In this document: positions 10,255 to 22,319 of the stretch, in pieces
Layout: the number at the start of each line of letters is the position of its first letter
How positions within the stretch are numbered: position 1 is the stretch's first letter
DNA from: Schistosoma haematobium
Taxonomy: Eukaryota; Platyhelminthes; Trematoda; Strigeidida; Schistosomatidae
Direction of reading: 5' to 3'
NCBI RefSeq assembly: GCF_000699445.3
Contig: NC_067196.1
Location: forward strand, 84,558,364-84,622,363
Length of the DNA stretch: 64,000 bases
Translations under genes and position numbers: made by a program
The notes under the pieces: model-generated
Databases searched by the model: none
Told to the model about the DNA's origin: nothing
Seen by the model: only the letters and a program-made list of their open reading frames with translations

Positions 10255-10605
10255 CGTTCCGATAATAACCATCGTGTGCTCACTAGTGACTGGCTTCAAG
10301 TGGTATTTCCTACAGTCCTAGTGAGAAGCCCTGACTAGTGGAGTTTAACCGTGTCTGTTATGATATGGTAACTCACTGAATACAATGGTGGACGGTGACG
10401 CAGTTCCGTGAATTGGTTGAAGTTAGACATTAACATTCTTGGATGCCGGCTCAGTCGTTAAGAGCTTGCGCGAGAGACTAAATGTGATCCTGAATGCGCA
10501 CTGCTGAGTTGTCCCACAATAGGACGAATCGGCCGTCCAGTGTTTTCAGGTTTTCCATAGTAGTCTAGCTTCAATTGACTCATGAACTCAACTATTAATT
10601 TATGA
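10255..10605 (+). mobile_element. Near full-length family B hammerhead SINE
   Basis: Leader from GATAATAACCATCGTGTGCT, then a short tRNA-like part with partial deletions, a ribozyme region and the tail. The ribozyme has good stem I arms (GCACTG and CAGTG), stem II GTCCC...GGGAC-type and the palindromic stem III CGGCCG. However, the core reads CTGAGTT and GAAT instead of CTGANGA and GAAA, so it is probably inactive. Confidence 0.78.
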
Positions 10606-10609
10606 ACTT

Positions 10610-11195
10610 CATTCATGAATAGATATTGCTATTAAACTGTTTTATATCCTGTTGATTTTTGTATAGTAATGAACCAGATTATAAATTTTTTAACTACTCT
10701 AACCTATGAACAGATATTTCCATCTATGATCAACATAACATTTATACATATGTGATATTATTAAATTCAATTATTTCTGTAAACAGAATCATAGGTGAAC
10801 TATTTACATGTTGCCTTACAGATGTCACTGTATAGACTATAACTTTTTTAGATGACAGTGGTTGACGTATAATATCCACTGGGATCTAAGTGTATTACCC
10901 ATGTAAATTTGAATGCATAAAAAAGTTTTTTTTCTACTCTTCTTTCTAATCTACACTTAAGTTATGAACAATTAAGTTATCAAATAATATTGAAAAGATT
11001 CTGTTTTCTGATCTAAAAGTAAAAAATTCATTAAAGATGAAGAATGTATTTGTAAAATCTCATTGAATGAAGTTGAAGTAAACCCAACGTTTCACCTCAA
11101 TAATCTGATCCTTGTGCTTTAATATCTCATATCAAATTGGCGCCTAAATACTGTGAAACTATTCAAACAAATTTAGATGGAAGTTCGATGAAACT
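10610..11195. other. Unassigned AT-rich stretch
   Basis: No exon or element recognised. Confidence 0.3.
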
Positions 11196-11199
11196 ATAC

Positions 11200-11480
11200 T
11201 TTATGAACGAACTCTGAGCGACGCCAAACAGACCTTGAGAGTCCTCACCTAATAATTAGGATCAAATGAGGGTTATAAACCAGTCTGAGGAATTAGAATT
11301 ACGATTTACAATTGATGGTTAGGGTTAGAAATTACATTTAGAGTTTTCATCACGAACTGATATCAGCTATAATGCCAAAACTCTATTTAGCCAAATGGAT
11401 GGGTGAATGGACTTCGCACCAAAATCCGAGACCTGTTAACTTATACCTGATTGTTTCGTCCATAAATTATAATCTTGTCG
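11200..11480 (+). mobile_element. 5'UTR-like fragment of the RTE LINE
   Basis: Reverse-complement match to 26375-26620, where the same sequence adjoins the GC-rich leader found upstream of the RTE endonuclease. Landmarks are GAGGGTTATAAACCAGTCTG and TGATATCAGCTATAATGCCA. It lies 170 bp upstream of an RT fragment in the same orientation, consistent with a 5' part of one internally deleted LINE. Confidence 0.6.
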
Positions 11481-11649
11481 AAAGTTCTTATAAAAAATTC
11501 ATTATTACAATATTGACAAACTTTTACATTCTACTTATAAAAAATTAAGTCTATAGAATTACTAATGAAACAAAAAATCTCCCTAAGTAATGTTACATAG
11601 TAACAAGAATAATAATAATGTAGGTAACAATGTTAGAGTTTGAATGAAA

Positions 11650-12772
11650 TTCAACAATCTACATCAACTTCATTGACTACGAAAAAGCATTTGATAGCGT
11701 GGACAGAGCAACGCTATGGAAACTTCTTCGACACTACGGCGTGCCTCAGAAGATAGTCAATATCATACAGAATTCTTATGATGGATTACACTGCAAAATC
11801 GTGCATGGAGGACAGTTGACAAAGTCGTTCGAAGTGAAGACCGGTGTCAGTCAAGGTTGCTTACTCCTACCCTTCCTCTTTCTACTGGTGATCGACTGCA
11901 TCATGAAGACGTCAACATCTGAAGGAAAGCACGGGATACAGTGGACATCTAGGATGCAGTTGGACGGTCTAGACTTCGCAGATGATCTATCGCGATCGCA
12001 ACAACGAATGCAGGAGAAGACGACAAGTGTAGCAGCAGCCTCAGCAGCAGTAGGTCTCAATACACACAAAGGGAAAAGCAGGATTCTCCGATACAACACA
12101 GCATGCACCAATCCAATCACAATTGACGGAGTAGATTTGCAAGATGTAAAATCATTTACATATCTCAGCAGCGTCATTCATGAGCACAATGGATCTGATG
12201 CAGATGTGAAGGCACGGATCGACAAGGCAAGAGCAATATAATTACAACTGAAGAACATCTGGAACTCAAAATAATTGTCAACTGCTAACACCAAAGTCAG
12301 AATTTCCAATACAAATGTCAAAACAGTTCTACTGTATGAAGCGGAAACCTGGAGAACTACGAAAGCCATCATCCACAAGATACAAGTGTTTATTAACAGT
12401 TGTCTACGCAAAATACTTCGGATCCGTTGGCCAGGCATTATCAGCAACAACATACTGTGGGAAAGAACAAACCAGATCCCAACGGAGGAAGAAATTAGGA
12501 AGAAGCACTGGAAGTGGATAGAACACGCATTGAGGAAAGCACCCGACTGCATTACAAGGCAAGCCCTCACATGGAATCTTCAAGGTGTAAGGAGGTGAAG
12601 GAGGAGAGGAAGACCAAAGAACACAATACTCTGAGAAATGGAGACAAACATGAGAAGAATGAACAAGAATTGGATGGAACTAGAAAAGAAAGCCCAGGAC
12701 AGAGTGTGTTGGAGAATGTTGGTCGTCGGCCTATGATCCATTAGGAGTAACAGGCGTAAGTAAGTAAGTAAC
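11650..12772 (+). pseudogene. RTE-type LINE, reverse transcriptase through 3' end
   Basis: The clearest RT in the window. It opens with INFIDYEKAFDSVDRATLWK, followed by HYGVPQKIVNII, GVSQGCLL, QLDGLDFADDLSRSQ (the catalytic (F/Y)ADD box), GLNTHKGKSRILRYN and a C-terminal region of the type seen in RTE elements ([40 protein letters not shown]). The 3' end is CGTAAGTAAGTAAGTAA, a short TAAG tail typical of the clade. Stops after KARAI and NIWNSK and a frameshift near 12597 kill it. The endonuclease half is absent. Schistosome SR2-type elements are the likely relatives. Confidence 0.88.
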
Positions 12773-12799
12773 AATGATAATAATCAATATATTACTTAC

Positions 12800-13094
12800 C
12801 TTTTGAATTTTGATTTAATGACCAAATACCTGATGTATTGAATGTATTAACTTCCATTGCTTCATATAAATTACTATGAAATCCTTGTTGCTTAGATTTG
12901 ATATGTTTATTATTATTATGATGATCGTTATTTGTTTGACGTCTATAGGTTAGATAAAATAAATTTGGATCTTTTAAGCTTAAATGATTTCTAGCCAATA
13001 TTTGTTTAATAACATCTTTCACAGTATCTTTAGAATTTATTGTATAAATTTGTGTTACTTCAGTACCTTGAGCTAAGTCTGTATAAATAAGTAT
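12800..13094 (-). CDS. Exon encoding a Ras-association-like (ubiquitin-fold) domain
   Basis: On the minus strand, acceptor CTTTTAACAG is followed by a 295-bp open segment and the consensus donor GTAAGT. It begins in phase 0: ILIYTDLAQGTEVTQIYTIN, then DTVKDVIKQILARNHLSLKD, PNLFYLTYRR, a low-complexity N/H/K stretch, and GIWSLNQNSKG. The pattern (beta hairpin around a Gly turn, then TVKDVI-QIL helix, then D-x-x-x-FYL strand) resembles RA/RBD domains such as those of RalGDS-type proteins, which bind Ras-family GTPases. It ends with one extra base, which fits the 67-bp exon at 5991-6057. Family assignment is from peptide pattern only. It may belong to the same gene as the GTPase exons on this strand at 49-58 kb. 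Confidence 0.72.
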
Positions 13095-13279
13095 CTGTTA
13101 AAAGATATTTAAGAAAGAAAAGAAAAGGAAAGAAGAAAAGGTTAACATCAATTTTGATTTATATTCAGTAATAGATTTCTATTATTCAGTAGTATATGAA
13201 TTCACATTATTTATAAATGAAATTCTATGAAATGACATTCTATCATAAAAGTATTATATGAAACATTGTGTTACAAAGT

Positions 13280-13794
13280 TGTTATAAACTCGTGTACCCT
13301 GTGTCCTCTTAATGTATCACGTAATCATACCAACAATTAGAGAGCAGTGAATTATCGACTGAACCAATGACGCATAAAACAAGTACGAGCAGTCTAGAGG
13401 CCTTAGGAATCCTGCTTCCTGCCTAGCCCTGCCTGCTAAATCCAGAATACTATTCTCAGCTTCTGTGATATGAATCATTTATTTCAAACGTACTGGGTTT
13501 ATATACCAACCAAACAGACCACATAGTACCAATAAAATGGAAAATAACATTTGTACAGGATTTAGCCAAAAGTGGCTGTGAGTGTGGGAGATAGTAATTG
13601 ATAAACTGGGAGTAACTCAAGAATGGTAAATGGTATAATAATAGATCGTAGGTCAAAATATATCTCATAATAAGAGGGACACGAATATGCATAGTTTAGT
13701 TACTTAACGATTATATGATAAAAATATATGTATAATATTGGTTTATAAATGGATCCCAAAAGTTACCATTCATTATTCTCATCGGAATATAGCA
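13280..13794. mobile_element. Solo LTR (family F), 515 bp, 5-bp target duplication
   Basis: Begins TGTTATAAACTC and ends GGAATATAGCA, so it has TG...CA termini. It is flanked by AAAGT at 13275-13279 and 13795-13799. It aligns along its length with 1011-1484, with about 40 bp extra near 13460-13495. AATAAA-like signals near 13528 suggest plus orientation. No internal domain. It sits upstream of the RA-like exon, within the same transcription unit if that gene extends to the right. Confidence 0.82.
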
Positions 13795-13964
13795 AAAGTA
13801 GAATGTTTAGTTCAGAGGTTTGTGTCCATTTATTTTTAATAGTATTGAAATCAATATCTGTCCATTTCTGACAACTGCTTATAACATGTAAACTTTTAAA
13901 TCAATAAAATCCCACTTGAAAGTATATTTCCACATTGAATTCTTGTTCCAGTAATAAAAATTAA

Positions 13965-14155
13965 CAGTCAAATGACTTGTGCATTATTCTTATGCATAAG
14001 CGTTCGTGCGCGAGACCGGAGGTCCTGGGTTAGAATCAAATGTGTGAGACCGTTGTTGCACACTGCCGAGGAGTCCCATACTAGGACGAAACGGCCATCA
14101 AGTGCTTTCAGGTTTTTAGTGGTGGTTTAACATTTGTCGATTCATGATCTCAATC
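13965..14155 (+). mobile_element. Family B hammerhead SINE, 5'-truncated
   Basis: tRNA-like module (AAGCGTTCGTGCGCGAGACC, GGGTTAGAATC) followed by a ribozyme region with stem II GTCCCATACTAGGAC, GAAA and stem III CGGCCA. The core reads CCGAGGA, so U4 is changed to C. Confidence 0.75.
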
Positions 14156-14449
14156 AGAAAATACATATACTGCTGGGAAAATATAATATGTACATAACAA
14201 TATTCATAATTCTTATAAATACTCTTGTTAGTATGTCTGTAACTCCGATAATTTAACAGTATACGACATAGAAGACCTGAATATCAAGTTGAAAGATCTC
14301 ACTAATACTCACCTACCGATTGAAAAAATTAGTGCATATCTGGACTCACTAGTTTGGTGGATAATTTATTAGACATTTGAGACGACAGACATGTGTTTCG
14401 GGTATCTGTGTTAACAATCTCAAACGATTTTAAACATGCTTACTCGCAT

Positions 14450-16345
14450 ACTTAGCTCTTCTAGAGTTACTGACGGCCCCAATCCCGGGTAAAGGAGGAG
14501 GGTTGAGCATAGAGTCGACAACCCCACCCCTCAGAAAAGAACTTTTCTACAAAGACACTAACCAGAATAAATAAATTAAACCATTTCAACTTTGCCCTGG
14601 GAGTTGAAGGAAGAATTATGACACCTCATGATAAAAGCCGAGATTATTCAGAAGTCATATGGCCGATGCCACTTCTACCAACCACAACAACAATTGATAT
14701 AAGTATATGGAATTTTCAGACAACGTGGGAGAACGGAAAGACCAGCCAAATAGCAGCGAAAATGAGGAGATACAACTTGGTGGTTCTCGAAATTCACGAA
14801 ACCCATTGAACGCAAGATGGACAGAAGACATTGGATTCGGGAGAGATGGTATAGTGCTCTGGTCACAAAAAAGAAAATGTTCCACACACACAACGAGTTG
14901 CACTGATGCTATCTATAGAAGCACGAAAAACACTGATGAGATGGGAATCTCATGTATTCATAATCATCAAATCATCCTTCAAAAGAAAGAAAGAGGGAAT
15001 CACAGTGAATGTCATCCAGTGTTGTGCACCCACCAATGATAGAAATGACGACGATAAAGATTAATTTTATGAGAGACTGCAATCGATCACGGCAAAGTGC
15101 TCAGGAAAGGACCTGACAATTCTGATTGGAGATCTAAATATCAAAGTCGGAATGGACAACACCGGATATGAAGATAAAATGGAACAACATGGACTGGGAG
15201 AGAGAAACGAAAATGTGGAGAGATTTGCAAATATATGTGCATTCAACAACTTGGCTGTAGAAGACACAATATCCTCATACAAACGCATAAACAAAGCTAC
15301 ATGGGTCTCATCGGATCACACCACAGAGAACCAGATCGATCATATTTGCATCAGTAAAAAAATCCGAAGGACAATGGAAGACGTGAGAAAAAAGAGAAGA
15401 GATGACATAACTTCAGACCATCACCTCGTTGTGGCAAAGGTGAAACTGAAGCTAACGAGACACTGGACAGCTGGGAACACATCAGTACAATCGTTTAATA
15501 CAGCCTTTCTACAAGATACTAACAAAACCATTTCAAGATAACTCCGAACAGGCTCCAAGCCTTACAGGATCTACTCAAAGAAGCATTAACTTCGTGTCAG
15601 GAGGTGCTGGGGCGCAAGATGTGTCATAATAAGGAGTGGATCTCTATTGAGACCCTGGACAAGATTCAAGAAAAGAAGGACAAGAAGATAACAATCAAAA
15701 ACAGTAGAACAAGCACAGAGAAATTCAAGGTGCGAACTGAGTACATTGAAGCAAACAAACAAGTGAAGAAGAGCATTAGAGCTGACAAGCAGAAATACGT
15801 GGAAGACCTACGACAACGGAAAAAGCAACAACAGCATTCCTGCAATTAAAGAACATATGGAACTCAAAACAACTGTCTGCACGCCAATATCAAATTCTCA
15901 ATCTTCAATACGAACGTCAACACAGTTCTAATGTATACAGTTGAAACTTCAAGAATTAACACATGCATCATCAAAACAGTACAAGTATTTATAAACAATT
16001 GTCTACACAACATACTCAATATCCGTTGGCCTAATCCCATCACAATCAGCCGACTGTGGGAGAGAACAAACCAACTTCTGTATGAAGAGAATATTAGGAA
16101 AATATGTTGGAAGTGGATAGGACACATATTGAGGAAATCATCAAACTGCATCATGAAGCAAACACTAACATGTAATTCTGATGGGTAAAGGGAAGGAAGA
16201 AGACCGAAGCACATACTACATCGGGAATTGGAATTATACATGAAAAGAATGAATAGCGACTGGGAAATACTGGAAAGGAAAGTGAAGGACATATTTGGAT
16301 GGAGAGTGGTGATGGGCGGCCTTTACCTCTCCTTGAGGAACAATA
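14450..16345 (+). pseudogene. Internally deleted RTE-type LINE: leader, endonuclease, 3' end
   Basis: The GC-rich leader (CGGCCCCAATCCCGGGTAAA) precedes an AP-type endonuclease: ISIWNFQTTWENGK, NLVVLEIHETH, DLTILIGDLNIKVGMDNTGY, ENQIDHICISKKIRR and DDITSDHHLVVAKVKLKL. These are the conserved N, E, GDxN, IDHI and SDHH blocks of the DNase-I-like fold. A linker (KQVKKSIRADKQKYVEDLRQ) follows. At about 15835 it jumps straight to the RT C-terminus and 3' end, losing the whole catalytic RT. There are stops after ETH and within the endonuclease (near 15064) and frameshifts, so it is inactive. The 3' 470 bp are nearly identical to 7786-8256. Confidence 0.86.
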
Positions 16346-16349
16346 GACG

Positions 16350-16650
16350 TAAGTCATACTGAAAATACTTTTTATTCCATTTTCCTGATTACCAGTATTT
16401 ATAATTTAATATTGTGTTTTATTGTAATGTGAATACAGATTTAATTGACTTATGTTTAGTCACGAAGTATATCTATATAATCACCAATTTGTTAGAAAAT
16501 TGTTTTTCAATTTATCTCTTAGTTACTACTTATGACATCAACCAATTCTATATATAACCTCATTTTTAACATGTATTATTAGTTAACAGAAAAAACCTGG
16601 ACAAACATGAGATTGTTCATTACAGACTGATCAATTAATTATAAATATCT
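16350..16650. other. AT-rich stretch, nothing recognised
   Basis: No gene or element identified. Confidence 0.3.
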
Positions 16651-16654
16651 AAAT

Positions 16655-16805
16655 GGTAACATCCCAGACTGGAAAGCTGGGTAAAACAGGATCGAATCCT
16701 CCAGGAAGTATCATTTCAGTCAAGATAACTGGTGCGCCTTGCTGATAAGTAACAAACAGCACGAAAACTACTTTCATTATTCCCTGTAAATTAAATCCAA
16801 CCATC
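16655..16805 (+). mobile_element. Old, degraded family A SINE fragment
   Basis: Retains AATGGTAACATC, GAAAGCTGGGTAAAACAGGA, the B box GATCGAATCC and a degraded ribozyme (CTGATAAGTAACAAACAGCA, CGAAAAC), ending ATCCAACCATCTAT. Clearly homologous to the satellite monomer but much diverged. Confidence 0.65.
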
Positions 16806-16809
16806 TATC

Positions 16810-17390
16810 AACTCATTTCATCTTATTATCTAAATTTTATTGTCCTCCCTTTATTATTTTTTATTTCTTAAGCTTATGTGACCTATTAAATTAATATCTA
16901 ACATCCGTTTGAGTATTAAGTGTCATATTTTCATGCTGAATTTCGTGTCATTTATTCAATACACAAGTTTATTCTACTTTTGTATGAGACAATATTAATT
17001 GGCTATTTTTTCCATCTATCGATAACCTTTCACCAGGATTTCGCGTCGTATATATCATAATAAGCAAACAACTAATCCGTATCAGTTCAAGCAATTAGTT
17101 GTATTTAAACATTTATATTCATCTACTATAATACTGGTTACTTGTCATTACAGTTTAGTTTTTCCATGTGGTATATTGCCTTATTAACCTATATTTTGTA
17201 GCTCATTCTGTATTTATGTTAATTACATACAGAAAAGGCGGTCATTTGAAGTATGGATATTACAGAATCCTTAATACTCAGCTTAGAAACACATTAAAAT
17301 TACTTTATTCCATTGGCTTTAAACATTAAATGATAGAAAGATAGATAATGTGTCTCAACAAAATTGTATTTAGACTCATTTAGATAAAGA
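16810..17390. other. Unassigned AT-rich stretch
   Basis: Nothing recognised between the SINE fragment and the LINE 3' end. Confidence 0.3.
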
Positions 17391-17397
17391 TGATGAT

Positions 17398-17565
17398 TTA
17401 ATCCTGAAGGTGAAAGGAAAAGAGGAAAACCAAAGAACACATTACGCCGGGAAATGGAGATAAACATGAGAAAAATGAACAAGAATTGGATGAAATTAAA
17501 AAAGAAGGCCCAGGACAGTGTGGGTTGGAGAATGCTGATCGTCGGCCTATCGATAGCAAGTAATC
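17398..17565 (+). mobile_element. RTE-type LINE, 3'-end fragment
   Basis: Matches the last ~170 bp of the copy at 11650-12772. The region reads KRKRGKPKNTLRREMEINMR and continues to the GTCGGCCTAT stretch near the 3' end, but lacks the TAAG tail. A 5'-truncated insertion, as is usual for LINEs. Confidence 0.78.
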
Positions 17566-17569
17566 ACTA

Positions 17570-18080
17570 ACAACTCATTTTACTTTAAAACCCTTGAATA
17601 ATAACTCAGCATTGAAAAGTAAACATTTTTGAATCAAATGAATAAACTAACTTCCCGCCAGGATTTTACTACAGACTACTACTCTATCACCCAATATCAC
17701 ATTGGAAGATATAGATTTCCTATAGAATTGAAAGATTAACTTTATTAGATTATTTAAACAAGGTTACGTTTATCTAGATCTTAGTGCTGATCACTTCTGT
17801 AATTTAAACACCAGTCTGAGTAACATGATATTCCATCAACTAAAAACCTAGATGGACATACTACTACTTAATAATGTAATGGATTAATAATTCATCTAAT
17901 CAGTCTTGATCGTTCTGTTATTAACACTATACAGAAGATAGGTCAATAAAAATTGTATCTTATAGCCTTATTTACAAAAGATTATGTTTTAAAAAAATAC
18001 CCAGCAATAATTATTCATTCATTTGTAATAATCCATTCCGTTTTAGCATTTCATTGAGCAGAAGTAATTTGAATAGTACT
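17570..18080. other. Unassigned AT-rich stretch
   Basis: Nothing recognised. Confidence 0.3.
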
Positions 18081-18084
18081 AATG

Positions 18085-18370
18085 TGGTGTGTGCTACTTA
18101 TATTGACATAAGTAGTATATAGTGTTAGTCGTGAACAGAAGGTCTAGCAGCAGTGAGACAAGAGGGTCGAACGGTAAAGAATGGGAACAGAATGCAATTT
18201 GTATGAAAATGCAAGAACAATGAAGTCTTAGTCATTTTGAGGCAATTGGTGGACAGTTTGCAAATTAAGCATTTACTTTATGATTGTTAGATTTTATTAA
18301 CCAGTCCTGTAATTCTGTGTTAAGTACATTCGATTGACCCCCCTGGTGTTCTTGTCCGCTACGCTAGTAT
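18085..18370 (-). repeat. Dispersed repeat family C, inverted copy
   Basis: Begins GTGGTGTGTGCTACTTATAT on the plus strand and ends near GTCCGCTACGCTAG, the reverse of the LTR-like ends seen in the other copies. About 285 bp; non-coding. Confidence 0.55.
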
Positions 18371-18379
18371 GTTTGTGAA

Positions 18380-20100
18380 CAAATGATAATACTAAAAGTA
18401 CCGATACATCAAGAAATTTCTTGAAGGATTTTTCATCTATATGATATCTGTTAGAATGAAGTAAAACGGTGATACCACAGTGTAATGACTGTTAAGTGTA
18501 GTATTTGTTCTGTTTATCCATGTGATAGTATATTCATTATTATACTGATCTTATTTCGCCGTGACATTTATTCAGGATAATATTCTCTGGATTAATTTTA
18601 TTGTGGACTTTGTTTAGTATGGTATGCCATGTGAAGAGTTGAAGTATTGTGTATTTCCCATATGTGTGACAGCTATTAGTCAGTCACGAAGTATGGATGA
18701 AATGAATAAATAAACGAATGTATTTCGGTTAAAGAAGTCATGAATGAAAACCTTCATTTGATGATACCAGCTTTTGTATTCTTAACTTGGGTCATATGAC
18801 ATCGCTGTAACTTTTCTGTTGAACATATTCGTAAGTCAACGAGATTACAACAGTACCATTTTGACGTCTGAAAATAACTTACTCAATGATCTATTTGTTT
18901 GATTAAAAAGTCCATGAAATTAAATGCAGTGATCAGGAGAGTAACTTTATAATTAGTTTATGCAAAATTTACTTGGAAATACAATGAACAATTGAATAGT
19001 CAATTTGGCTGTCATAAATATTAAGCTTAAAATTATATTCCAGTGTATTAAATTGAGAAAAGATTGTTGTGATTCATGGTAAGACTTTTAAAATATTTCT
19101 TTTCTGTTTCCAGTTACTAACTATGGGTGGGATAGATCAGAATTAATCACAATGGAGCAAGTGTATACACTCTTTGTCTTCTCATTAAACCGTGAGATTA
19201 TAATTACTTTATACCTTTCTTTCTTCCTGTATTATATCCTTATACACAATCTTTTATATATTACTACCATTGAAATAACTACTTTTATGAATTTAGTGTT
19301 CATGTTGTTATGCTAATGAGGTCTGGCAACTTCAACCGGTGCATTTATGTGCCTGATCTTACGTTATAGCTGAATGACTAACTGACTTTTAGTTACTGGA
19401 ATTTACGTCATCTTTTGATAAGCTTATTATAACATTCCGTTCGTATATGAAATATAACTTAACACTTGTTTATATTAAATATGAACACACTGGTGTCTCC
19501 ATAATCAAATGTGGCCTATAATATCATTTAACAATATCCATAAAAGCATGCGAAAACGAGATAATTTGACCTCGTTTCAAGGCGACATATGACTATATTA
19601 AAACCCTCGAAAGCAATATTTGAAATAATACTCAATCTACTTAACTTAATCCTCAAAATTATCACACAAATGAGTTAGCCTAAATCTTTTTTTAAAGACA
19701 CAATCATTGTCCTCTGATTTACAAACTAAGAAAAGCCCTAATGAATGCTTTAGGTATTCAATAAGAACTGAATTTTATCCATTATCGATAGATGACAAGC
19801 TTCACAGTTTGAAGCATGTTGAACGTAAAGTATTTTCTTTATCAATTCAGTCTACATTTGTATACAAGAGGGTTTCATACATGAAATTCAATTTCAAATG
19901 AGAAATGGTCATTTGGAGTCAACATTAATGACAGTTACAATAACTTCGAGTCACAACTCAATAATTAGAAGCCATTTATAACATTTTTTCATTTCATTTC
20001 TAAAGTGGCATTCTTAACAATCATGGTTGCTTAAGTAAGTTATGATTTATCTATTTATGGAGTATGTGAAGATCTTTAATTCACATTACAAACAGCTTAT
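18380..20100. other. Unassigned AT-rich stretch
   Basis: A 1.7-kb region without a recognised exon or element. A 64-residue plus-strand frame at 19707-19901 has no family resemblance and no splice context. Confidence 0.35.
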
Positions 20101-20114
20101 TTAGGTGGACGTTG

Positions 20115-20225
20115 AAAACCAAGAACCACTAGACAGTTTTTTCATCCCAGCATGACACTCTTCAGCTTTAATCATCCACAACTTCAAATGAAGTTCCCGA
20201 GTTCGGTTCTTGCGTTGGAACCTAT
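20115..20225 (-). mobile_element. Very degraded family B SINE relic
   Basis: Faint match on the minus strand: AAACTGTCTAGTGGTTCTTGG-type stem I/tail, a stem II remnant (AGAGTGTCATGCTGGGATGA) and B-box-like TTGAAGTTGTGGATG. Assigned by order of landmarks only. Confidence 0.35.
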
Positions 20226-20394
20226 AAACTGTAGTTTTATGAATGAGTGTTTCATGTTAGTATCTTAAAATTTATTGTATTTCTTATATTCAGTATACGT
20301 CATGTTCATTCGTGTGATTTTTTGATAAGAAGTAAGTTTACCTTTCCTTGATTGATGACATGTTTTCTTCCAAATATATTATCTCATAGTAAAC

Positions 20395-20395
<1 letters not shown>

Positions 20396-20446
<51 letters not shown>
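20396..20446. repeat. (AT)n microsatellite
   Basis: About 25 perfect TA dinucleotides. The open frame through it (alternating Ile-Tyr) is an artefact of the repeat. Confidence 0.95.
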
Positions 20447-20449
<3 letters not shown>

Positions 20450-21640
20450 GATGCCTCAGGCAGTATGTCATAAGGAACCTAGAACCTGGCACATTTGTGC
20501 TTCAATCCAAGTCATCATATCACATAAGTTCACAGAAATAAAATTATGAAGACCAATACCAGAACAGTAGAAGTTGTAAATATATCATTATCATCAATAT
20601 TATTATTAATGGCTTTATTCAATGTTATATTTCGGTACACTATAAGATTCTCAGCACGATACATTTCAACATGTTTGTTTTACAAAACAGAAAGCAAAAC
20701 AAGAAAAGAAGGTAAAAAATGATCTGAATCTGTAGAAGTGGAAAAGAATGGGTATTGATAATATGATTTGAAAAAGAAAGGATAAGTTCATGAAACGAGA
20801 AGTATTGGTCTATAACAGAGAAGAGTGAATTCATCTTCTTCACAGTGACCGACTATAAGCCACAACATCTAAAACCGCTGATCACAATAATCTAGCAAAT
20901 GACAATCAGTTAGCATTCCTTCACTTCAATGTCCCAATAAACCAATCAATGATTTTATGAACTAATATTGAGTCTTGATTTAGTTATCTCTAATTTCCTT
21001 TCAACCTACTATCACATCAGTAATCATTATTTATTGAGTGATTGAATTGTAACTGAGTTTGTCCCAACCACTTTAATCGACCAAGATTCACTAATTTATC
21101 AATGAACTAAAGATCAGTTAGTGTTCCATGTGAGTCTGATTAGAAAGTCAACTTATTTCTTAACTACATTATCATAAACTTGATAACTTCTAATTGCAGT
21201 AATCACTTAAACAATATTAATTTTTATTAGTTATTACCTAAAATCAAACCAACTGGGTAGTAATAATAATAAATGACAACTTAAAATTTAAGAGTAACAA
21301 ACGACTATGCAAAGGAAACTCATTGAAAATCCTCCTTTTTACTATTCGTTTCTTAGAAACTATTTACACTAATGTATACTGTTTTCATATGAAACATGCT
21401 GAGTATATATATATTCGAACATGTAGATAGATTCATTCGTATCGAATGTAAGCTTGGGGTGATCACATGTAAATCAAACGTTAATGTTAACACCTATCCA
21501 CATGATTCATAAATAAAAGAAAATTGACATTCAGTTTATTTACGAACTAATTTATTCTATTTATTATTATTGTTTATTGTTTATTTACTGCTCATTTATT
21601 GACAAAAGAAATTATCCATAACCACCTAATATACAATAAA
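20450..21640. other. Unassigned AT-rich stretch
   Basis: Sequence at about 20600-20660 (TATTCAATGTTATATTTCGG, ATTCTCAGCA) resembles 30590-30650 and may be the end of a dispersed repeat. Nothing else recognised. Confidence 0.3.
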
Positions 21641-21662
21641 ATAATAATCATTGACAATTATA

Positions 21663-22015
21663 TTTTCAATAGTTAAGATCATGAGTCAATTGAAGTTAGA
21701 CCATCATAGAAAACCTGGAAGCAATGGACGGTTGTTTCGTTCTATTGTGGGACTCCTTAGCAGTGCGCATCTACGATCCCACCTCGCAAGATCCGAACCC
21801 AGGACCTTCGGTCTCGCGCGCGAACGCTTAGCCTCTAGATAACTGAGCTGGCACACAATGGTGTTAATGTCAAACCTCAACCAATCAACGAAATTATGCG
21901 ACCACCTCCAATTGTACTGAGGTATATACATGTCTGTACTCGACACGGATTAGCTCCACTGGTTACGGCTTCTCATTATAATTCCGAGAATTCCTTCACG
22001 AAGTTAGTCACTAGT
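21663..22015 (-). mobile_element. Near full-length family B hammerhead SINE
   Basis: Minus-strand copy with tail, ribozyme region, tRNA-like module (GCGCGCGAGACCGAAGGTCC) and leader up to GCTCACTAGTGACTAACTTC. The core reads CTAAGGA and the arm CATTGC is mutated, so cleavage is unlikely. Confidence 0.8.
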
Positions 22016-22017
22016 GA

Positions 22018-22110
22018 GCTAGTTTCCAGTGCTTCCAGATTTTCAATGGTGGTCTAACATCAGTCAGTTCATGATCTCAATTAAAAACTTAATAATTACA
22101 CAACCCTACA
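22018..22110 (+). mobile_element. Family B SINE 3' fragment, opposite orientation
   Basis: TTTCCAGTGCTTCCAGATTT followed by GGTGGTCTAACATCAGTCAG and a CATGATCTCAAT tail. It is the 3' end of a plus-strand copy abutting the leader of the minus-strand copy. Confidence 0.6.
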
Positions 22111-22319
22111 CTGATAATTATATTTTATTATTAGAGAAATATAATGTCTTATCCATATATATCCATACATAACTAAAAAATATCTTGGTCGAAAATCACT
22201 TATGATTTTTCTTCTAAAATGTACTCTCTTTACAGGTATGTAGCAGTTAAATCAAACTGACTTTATAAGCATAGTTAGTTGAAAGCTGCATGTGTCACAT
22301 ATTGAACTAAGGTGAGATA

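Noticed and set aside
12178..12570. 130-codon minus-strand frame
   Set aside because: Antisense to the RT C-terminal region of the LINE at 11650-12772.
20352..20549. Plus-strand frame with alternating Ile-Tyr
   Set aside because: Translation of an (AT)n microsatellite.
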